Assembly (NCBI GenBank): GCA_003221595.1
Contig: QHSM01000429.1
Span: 1-6,783 of the forward strand
Source: Candidatus Rokuibacteriota bacterium
Lineage (GTDB): Bacteria; Methylomirabilota; Methylomirabilia; Rokubacteriales; CSP1-6
Direction of reading: 5' to 3'
DNA length: 6,783 bases
The position numbers and the translations under genes are program-made. This document shows positions 1-6,783 of this stretch, piece by piece. Below the pieces are notes generated by a model that searched no databases, had not been told where the DNA came from, and saw nothing but the letters and a program-made list of their open reading frames with translations. Each line of letters opens with the position of its first letter. Within the stretch, counting starts at the first letter, position 1.

Positions 1-353
1 GAGGGCAGCTCGTGTTTCTCTCGGGCGTCACCGCGGCCGCCGTCTATCACAGCCACCCGCACCGCGAGGAAGAGTTCGATCTGCCGCCGACGATGCGCGA
101 GCAGGCCGTGCTGGTGATGGAGAATCTCAAGAAGACCCTCGAGGCGGCCGGCTGCACCTTCGCCGACCTGGTCTCGGCAACGCGCTTCCTCACCGACGTC
201 GCGGAGCAAGACGATCTCAATCGCGTCTGGGCCGCGTACCTCGGCCGTCACCTGCCGACGACGACGACGGTCGAGGTCTCCTGCCTGGCCACGCACCCCA
301 AGTGCAAGCTCGAGATCAGCGCGATCGCCGTGGCCGACGAGGGGCGGGGCTGA
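1..353 (+). CDS. RidA/YjgF/UK114-family protein lacking the catalytic Arg, 5'-partial
   Basis: The gene enters from the left edge; the first complete codon is at base 3 and the stop is TGA at 351-353. The visible 116 residues hold most of a RidA fold: an early 'FLSGVT' strand, the amphipathic helix around 'QAVLVMENLKKTLEAAG', the 'FADLVSATRFLTD' strand, and a C-terminal 'TVEVSCL...KLEISAIAV' block. Canonical RidA proteins hydrolyse reactive enamines and imines made by PLP enzymes, using an Arg in a P-A-R-[ST]-x-V-E-V motif. Here that block reads P-T-T-T-T-V-E-V, so Thr (codon 261-263) replaces the Arg, while the later Glu of the LEI strand is kept. Subfamilies Rid4 to Rid7 are known to lack this Arg and are not thought to be imine deaminases. 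The function is therefore unassigned; it may bind or act on a small metabolite linked to the next gene. About 10 to 20 N-terminal residues are probably missing. The family call is strong, the role is not. Confidence 0.9.
   Translation, partial: GQLVFLSGVTAAAVYHSHPHREEEFDLPPTMREQAVLVMENLKKTLEAAGCTFADLVSATRFLTDVAEQDDLNRVWAAYLGRHLPTTTTVEVSCLATHPKCKLEISAIAVADEGRG
339..344 (+). promoter_or_regulatory. Shine-Dalgarno site for the dehydrogenase gene
   Basis: GAGGGG lies inside the last codons of the RidA-like gene and ends 8 nt before the ATG at 353. It supports that ATG over an upstream in-frame ATG at 302, which would add 17 residues of Arg/Gly-rich sequence unlike the family. With the TGATG overlap it indicates coupled translation. 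Confidence 0.7.
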
Positions 354-1255
354 TGGCCGCCGTCGGCTTCGTCGGGCTCGGCGCGATGGGCAGCCGCATG
401 GCGAAGCGGCTGCTCGACTCCGGCCGCAGCGTCGTCGGCTACAACCGGACGCCCGACAAGGCCCGGGCGCTCGCCGCCGCCGGCCTCACACTCGCGAAGT
501 CCCCGCGCGCGGTGGCCGAAGCCACGGACGCGGTCTTCAGCATGGTGACCGACAACGTCGCGCTCCGCGCGATCGGCCTCGGGCCCGACGGAGTCGTCGC
601 CGGGCTGCGGCCGGGCGCCGTCTGGGTCGAGATGAGCACGGTCAGCCCCGCCGTCACGCGCGAGCTGGGCCAGGCCGTCGCCGCCCGGGGCGCCGCCCTG
701 ATCGACGCGCCCGTCTCCGGCAGCCCGGTCACGCTCGAGGCCGGCCAGCTCTCGTTCATGGTCGGGGGCGACCCGGCGGCGCTCGAGAAAGTTCGGGAGC
801 ACGTCCTGGCGATCGGGCCGACCATCACGCACGTCGGCGAGCTCGGACTCGCGGTCACGATGAAGATCGCGACGAATCTGAACCTCGCCGTCCAGATGCT
901 CGCGTTCTGCGAGGCGGTGGCGCTCGCCGAGAAGGCCGGGATCGAGCGCGAGCGCGCCGTCGAGGTGCTGCTGAAGTCGGTCATCGCCTCGCCGATGATC
1001 AAGTACCGCGGACCGTTCGTGCTGGGCATGCCCGCCGAAGCCCTGTTCAACGTGGACATGAGCAAGAAGGACCTCGGCCTCGCGCTCGAGATGGGACGCA
1101 CGCTCGGCGTGCCGTTGCCGAGCGTCGCGCTCGTCGATCAGCTGCTGAGCGCCGCCCGCGGCCTCGACCTGGCCGACTACGATTTCGCGGTCGTCTTCGA
1201 CGTGATCGCGCGGATGAGCGGGCTGCGCCCGAGCGCGAAGCTCACCGCAGGGTGA
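353..1255 (+). CDS. NAD(P)-dependent beta-hydroxyacid dehydrogenase (3-hydroxyisobutyrate dehydrogenase / glyoxylate-succinic semialdehyde reductase family)
   Basis: A 300-residue soluble oxidoreductase of normal family length. The N-terminal Rossmann domain opens with 'VGFVGLGAMGSRMAKRLL' (GxGxxG-type loop, about residues 4-21). The second strand ends in 'GYNRT'; Asn-Arg-Thr here, instead of an acidic residue, suggests NADPH preference, as in plant glyoxylate/succinic semialdehyde reductases (inference). The substrate loop is 'DAPVSGS' (Asp118, Ser122, Gly123), followed by 'GQLSFMVGG'. The catalytic pair is Lys171 and Asn175 in 'MKIATNLNL', at the same numbers as in classical 3-hydroxyisobutyrate dehydrogenase. 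The C-terminal helical domain (about 165-300) includes 'FNVDMSKKDLGLALE'. The family interconverts beta-hydroxy acids and semialdehydes; the exact substrate cannot be read from sequence. The start overlaps the preceding stop by one base, so this is probably the second gene of an operon with the RidA-like gene. Its 3' end overlaps the convergent neighbour by 14 bp. Confidence 0.93.
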   Translation: MAAVGFVGLGAMGSRMAKRLLDSGRSVVGYNRTPDKARALAAAGLTLAKSPRAVAEATDAVFSMVTDNVALRAIGLGPDGVVAGLRPGAVWVEMSTVSPAVTRELGQAVAARGAALIDAPVSGSPVTLEAGQLSFMVGGDPAALEKVREHVLAIGPTITHVGELGLAVTMKIATNLNLAVQMLAFCEAVALAEKAGIERERAVEVLLKSVIASPMIKYRGPFVLGMPAEALFNVDMSKKDLGLALEMGRTLGVPLPSVALVDQLLSAARGLDLADYDFAVVFDVIARMSGLRPSAKLTAG

Positions 1256-1256
1256 G
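1241..1256. repeat. Small inverted repeat carrying both convergent stop codons
   Basis: CTCACC (1241-1246) and GGTGAG (1251-1256) form a 6-bp perfect inverted repeat around GCAG. The plus-strand stop (TGA, 1253-1255) and the minus-strand stop (read from TCA, 1242-1244) sit symmetrically in its arms. It is too short and lacks a T-run, so I do not call it a terminator. Confidence 0.5.
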
Positions 1257-1934
1257 GGTGGCGCGGCCGGATGCCGTGTCCACGCTGAGCGTGAACGCGT
1301 CGAGCACGTCGCGGCCGAGCAACCCGTCGACGCTTCCCGGAGAGGTCTCGCTCGAGCCATCGGCGCGGGTGGCGCGAAGCGTCGGCGGGAGCGCATGGGC
1401 GATCACCACCAGGGGCCCGATGCGGGCGCCGGCGACCTCCAGGATGGGGATCGTCACCAGGGTCGCGGTCGACACGCCCGTGATCCCGACGACCTGTATC
1501 GGACGACCCGTCTGATCGCCGAGCCCGGCGCGCGCGATCACCTCGGGCGCGATCACGGTGCGGTCGGCGCCCGTGTCCACGATCAGGGTCAGCGGGACGC
1601 CGTTGAGGCGGGCTTCGGCGATGATGGGCGCTCCGGGGGTGACCCGGAGCGCGGTCGGCTCGTTCGTGGCCGCCGGAGCCGGACGGGCCTGCGGCGTGCT
1701 GAGAAGCGTCGCCGTGTCGCGGAACGTCGGCGGAATCGAGGCGAGGTCCGAGGTGTAGTACACGACCCCCTCCGCGTCCGTCCACTTGTAGAGCTCGGCG
1801 AGGGCGGGTGCGGCCGAGAGGCAGCCAGCCACGAGGAGCAGCGCCAGCCCGGCGTGTCGCGTAATGGCCTCGCGTCCTACCGGACGACCTTCTTCGCCCG
1901 GAGCGCGCGGATCTCCTCGGCGGAATAGCCGCAC
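1242..1934 (-). CDS. Exported DUF4124 plus retropepsin-like (clan AA) aspartic protease protein
   Basis: The protein reads: hydrophobic export signal 'HAGLALLLVAGCLSAAPALA' (residues 27-46 of the 230-residue version), a short DUF4124 segment 'ELYKWTDAEGVVYYTSD' (47-63), a Pro/Ala-rich linker, then a retropepsin-like domain. That domain has the catalytic 'IVDTGADRTVI' (Asp120-Thr-Gly-Ala), the flap-like 'VVGITGV', and the C-terminal 'GLLGRDVLDAF' motif (204-214). Single-domain proteases of this type act as homodimers, so it would be a periplasmic or envelope peptidase; the substrate is unknown. The start is uncertain. GTG at 1934 is the nearest upstream conventional codon before the signal, but it gives a 29-residue n-region and overlaps the CoA transferase by 58 bp. 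GTG at 1832 cuts into the hydrophobic core. ATT at 1865 would give a textbook short signal. 'VAGC' also resembles a lipobox, against 'ALA|E' for signal peptidase I. Probably cotranscribed with the CoA transferase. Confidence 0.85.
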   Translation of the reverse strand: MRLFRRGDPRAPGEEGRPVGREAITRHAGLALLLVAGCLSAAPALAELYKWTDAEGVVYYTSDLASIPPTFRDTATLLSTPQARPAPAATNEPTALRVTPGAPIIAEARLNGVPLTLIVDTGADRTVIAPEVIARAGLGDQTGRPIQVVGITGVSTATLVTIPILEVAGARIGPLVVIAHALPPTLRATRADGSSETSPGSVDGLLGRDVLDAFTLSVDTASGRATLTLR

Positions 1935-3076
1935 TCCATCAGCACCTCGTCGGTGTGCTCGCCTTGCATCGGCGCCGGCCGGCGCACGCCCGGGCGCATC
2001 CGCGAGTACTTCACCGGCGTGCCGATCACCGGGATCTCGCCGAGCCGCGGGTGCGTGACGCGCTCGATCATCTGGCGCGCCGCGGTCTGCGCGTCGTTCA
2101 TCACCTGGGCCACCGTGTTCACCGGCGTGGCCGGCACACCGGCGTCCTCGAGGAGCTTCAGCAGCGGCTCGCGGTCGCACTTCGCGATCGCGTCGGCCAC
2201 CGCCGCCTCCAGCTCCACGCGGTGCCGCACGCGGTCGAGATTTTTCGTGAAGCGCGCGTCGTCCCGCATGGCGCCGAGGTCGAGCGCCGCGACCAGCCGC
2301 TGCCAGAACCGGTCGTTGGCGCCGGCGATGAACACCCACTGGCCGTCGCGGCAGCGGAAGTTCCGGTACGGCGAGAGGGACGGATGGGAGGAGCCGAGCG
2401 CCTTCGGCACGGCGCCGGTGAGCAGGAACCCTTCCGCGTGATAGTTCAAGAGCGTCACGGCCGTCTCCAGGAGGGAGCCGTCCACGCGCTGGCCCAGGCC
2501 GGTCTTGGCCCGGAACAGGAGGGCATTGACGATGCCGAAGGCGGAAAAGATCCCCGTCGTGAGATCGAGGAACGAGACGCCGGCGCGGACCGGCGGGCCG
2601 TCGGGCTCGCCGGTGATCGACATGATCCCGCTGAACGCCTGCATGAGGGCCTCGTAGCCGGCCCCGTCCTTTCGCGGGCCGGTGCGCCCGAACGCCGAGA
2701 TCGAGCAGTAGACGAGGCCCGGATTGATCGCCGCCAGGGCGTCGTAGCCGAGACCGAAGCCCTCCATCGTGCCCGTCCGGAAATTCTCGATGAGCACGTC
2801 GGCGCGCTTGACGAGATTGCGCAGGATGTCGGCCCCTTCCGGGGCCTTCAGATCGAGCATGAGGTCCCGCTTGTTGCGGTTGATGACGAGAAAGGCCGCC
2901 GACTCGCCGTCCTTGTGGGGCGGCCAGGTGCGGGATTCATCGCCCGCTCCGGTGTCCTCTACCTTGATGACGTCGGCCCCCATGTCGGAGAGGAGCATGC
3001 CGCAGAAGGGACCGGCGAGAACACGCGAGAGGTCGATGACCCGGACACCGTCGAGCGAAAGGGCCCCGGTGATCAT
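1877..3076 (-). CDS. CaiB/BaiF (class III) CoA transferase
   Basis: A complete 399-residue enzyme of usual family length. It moves CoA between carboxylic acids in the cytoplasm through aspartyl-anhydride intermediates. The N-terminus 'LDGVRVIDLSRVLAGPFCGMLLSDMGADVIKVE' (residues 8-40) is the family signature, followed by 'NRNKRDLMLDLK' (67-77) and 'ADVLIENFRTGTMEGFGLGYDAL'. The catalytic Asp is Asp171 in 'GVSFLDLTTGIFSAFG', close to Asp169 of formyl-CoA transferase. The C-terminal part, 'TPVNTVAQVMND...' and 'PMQGEHTDEVL', is also typical. The substrate is not predictable: the family covers formyl, carnitine, benzylsuccinate, mesaconyl and other acids. The ATG at 3076 is chosen because the family homology begins there; the reading frame is open far upstream only because it runs antisense through metH. 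No Shine-Dalgarno is visible before this ATG, which fits a leaderless or nearly leaderless transcript from the 18-bp divergent spacer. Confidence 0.95.
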   Translation of the reverse strand: MITGALSLDGVRVIDLSRVLAGPFCGMLLSDMGADVIKVEDTGAGDESRTWPPHKDGESAAFLVINRNKRDLMLDLKAPEGADILRNLVKRADVLIENFRTGTMEGFGLGYDALAAINPGLVYCSISAFGRTGPRKDGAGYEALMQAFSGIMSITGEPDGPPVRAGVSFLDLTTGIFSAFGIVNALLFRAKTGLGQRVDGSLLETAVTLLNYHAEGFLLTGAVPKALGSSHPSLSPYRNFRCRDGQWVFIAGANDRFWQRLVAALDLGAMRDDARFTKNLDRVRHRVELEAAVADAIAKCDREPLLKLLEDAGVPATPVNTVAQVMNDAQTAARQMIERVTHPRLGEIPVIGTPVKYSRMRPGVRRPAPMQGEHTDEVLMECGYSAEEIRALRAKKVVR

Positions 3077-3094
3077 GTGCGCTACTATAACTCT
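3077..3094. promoter_or_regulatory. Putative bidirectional promoter with overlapping -10 elements between the CoA transferase and metH
   Basis: The whole gap between the two divergent start codons is 18 bp, with an AT-rich core in otherwise GC-rich DNA. On the plus strand TACTAT (3083-3088) fits the TAnnnT -10 pattern and places +1 on the A of the metH ATG at 3095. On the minus strand TATAGT (3089 down to 3084) matches TATAAT at five of six bases and places +1 at 3077, one base before the CoA transferase ATG. The two hexamers share five base pairs. No convincing -35 is visible on either side, and neither gene has a Shine-Dalgarno. This is a prediction from spacing and motif only; promoters further inside either gene cannot be excluded. 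Confidence 0.6.
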
Positions 3095-6496
<3,402 letters not shown>

Positions 6497-6520
6497 CGCG
6501 CGGGGTCGTGAGACGCGACG

Positions 6521-6550
6521 GGGCCCGAGCCGGTGTTCCGGCTCGGGCCC
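6521..6550. terminator. GC-rich hairpin, probable bidirectional terminator
   Basis: GGGCCCGAGCCGG (6521-6533) pairs perfectly with CCGGCTCGGGCCC (6538-6550) around the loop TGTT, 24 bp after the metH stop and 29 bp from the stop of the convergent minus-strand gene. No T-run follows on either strand, so it is not a classic intrinsic terminator. A GC-only hairpin between two converging stops nevertheless most likely ends transcription or protects 3' ends. Confidence 0.65.
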
Positions 6551-6579
6551 GGTAGAGAGGCACGAGGAGTCGGCGCGGA

Positions 6580-6783
6580 CTAGAACTTGATCTCGAGCCG
6601 CACCGCCGGGACACCAAGCGACCGCTCATTGGCCTTCACCCAGAGAGGCAAGCCCGCGTCGCTCAGGTAATAGGCGTCCAGCTGCAAGAGGTCGGACAGG
6701 GTGCTGGTTGTCTTGAGCTTGATGGGAAGCCGGAACTTGCCCGTGAAGGGCAGCTTGACGTCGCTGCCGTCGACCGTCGCGAC
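6580..6783 (-). CDS. C-terminal fragment of an unidentified protein, possibly LEA type 2-like
   Basis: An open minus-strand frame of 67 residues enters from the right edge and ends at TAG (read from CTA, 6580-6582). The fragment contains 'SDVKLPFTGKFRLPIKL', 'LSDLLQLDAYYLSD' and ends 'SLGVPAVRLEIKF'. It has no Cys and no obvious membrane segment, and looks beta-rich, with alternating hydrophobic residues. The 'lpF-G-x-x-xLPi' pattern and the strand-like C-terminus are reminiscent of LEA type 2 / WHy beta-sandwich proteins of the envelope, but that is a weak resemblance. The coding call rests on codon bias (third positions nearly all G or C), uninterrupted reading to the edge, and its position just after a hairpin facing the metH end. 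It converges on metH. The start lies outside the window. Confidence 0.65.
   Translation of the reverse strand, partial: VATVDGSDVKLPFTGKFRLPIKLKTTSTLSDLLQLDAYYLSDAGLPLWVKANERSLGVPAVRLEIKF

Noticed and set aside
302..352. Upstream ATG start for the dehydrogenase at 302
   Set aside because: It would add an Arg/Gly-rich 17-residue tail ahead of the Rossmann fold, whereas the ATG at 353 has a good Shine-Dalgarno and matches the family N-terminus.
1972..1985. 14-bp perfect palindrome GCGCCGGCCGGCGC in the CoA transferase gene
   Set aside because: It contains only G and C within a coding region of extreme GC content, where such palindromes are expected by chance. There is nothing else around it.
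2238..2248. Short T-run on the plus strand inside the CoA transferase gene as a possible terminator
   Set aside because: It encodes part of 'TKNLDRV' on the minus strand and no hairpin precedes it in either direction.
1955..3094. Long open plus-strand frame in phase with metH, running antisense through the CoA transferase gene
   Set aside because: It is the complement of CoA transferase codons in a codon-aligned register. In GC-rich genes the codons that would create antisense stops (TTA, CTA, TCA) are rare, so such frames stay open. The translation is Arg/His/Glu/Gly-rich with no family resemblance, and MetH homology begins at 3095.

Overview
The window is a compact, very GC-rich bacterial stretch; codon third positions are overwhelmingly G or C. 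It carries four complete protein genes and two genes cut by the window edges. The gene mix (RidA-like, beta-hydroxyacid dehydrogenase, CaiB-type CoA transferase, a DUF4124 plus retropepsin envelope protein, cobalamin-dependent methionine synthase) fits a free-living soil or subsurface bacterium. Something like Candidatus Rokubacteria/Methylomirabilota or a GC-rich deltaproteobacterial lineage is plausible, but that placement is an impression from style and not a demonstrated match.

Layout. Bases 1-1255 (+) hold the end of a RidA/YjgF-family gene. It overlaps by one base (TGATG) a 300-residue 3-hydroxyisobutyrate dehydrogenase-family reductase, so the two are probably one translationally coupled operon. 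Bases 1242-3076 (-) hold a CaiB/BaiF CoA transferase followed by an exported DUF4124 plus retropepsin-like protein, transcribed toward the first pair. The two convergent units overlap by 14 bp at their 3' ends. At 3077-3094 only 18 bp separate the start codons of the CoA transferase (-) and metH (+). Bases 3095-6496 (+) hold a complete metH with all five functional modules. After it come a perfect 13-bp GC hairpin (6521-6550) and the C-terminal end of an unidentified minus-strand gene (6580-6783).

How the genes work together. metH is a housekeeping gene of the methionine/folate cycle. The CoA transferase, the dehydrogenase and the RidA-like protein look catabolic, probably acting on short acyl or hydroxy acids, but no shared pathway can be proven from sequence. 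I see no RNA genes, CRISPR array, insertion sequence or phage material.

Most interesting points. The 18-bp divergent spacer has the layout of a symmetric bidirectional promoter whose two overlapping -10 elements would give leaderless or nearly leaderless mRNAs in both directions. The RidA-family protein has threonine where the catalytic arginine should be. A perfect 11-bp inverted repeat, rich in atypical codons, lies inside metH at the entry to the reactivation domain. The retropepsin-like gene has no well-placed conventional start codon. I found no clear sign of a wholly new multi-gene system.
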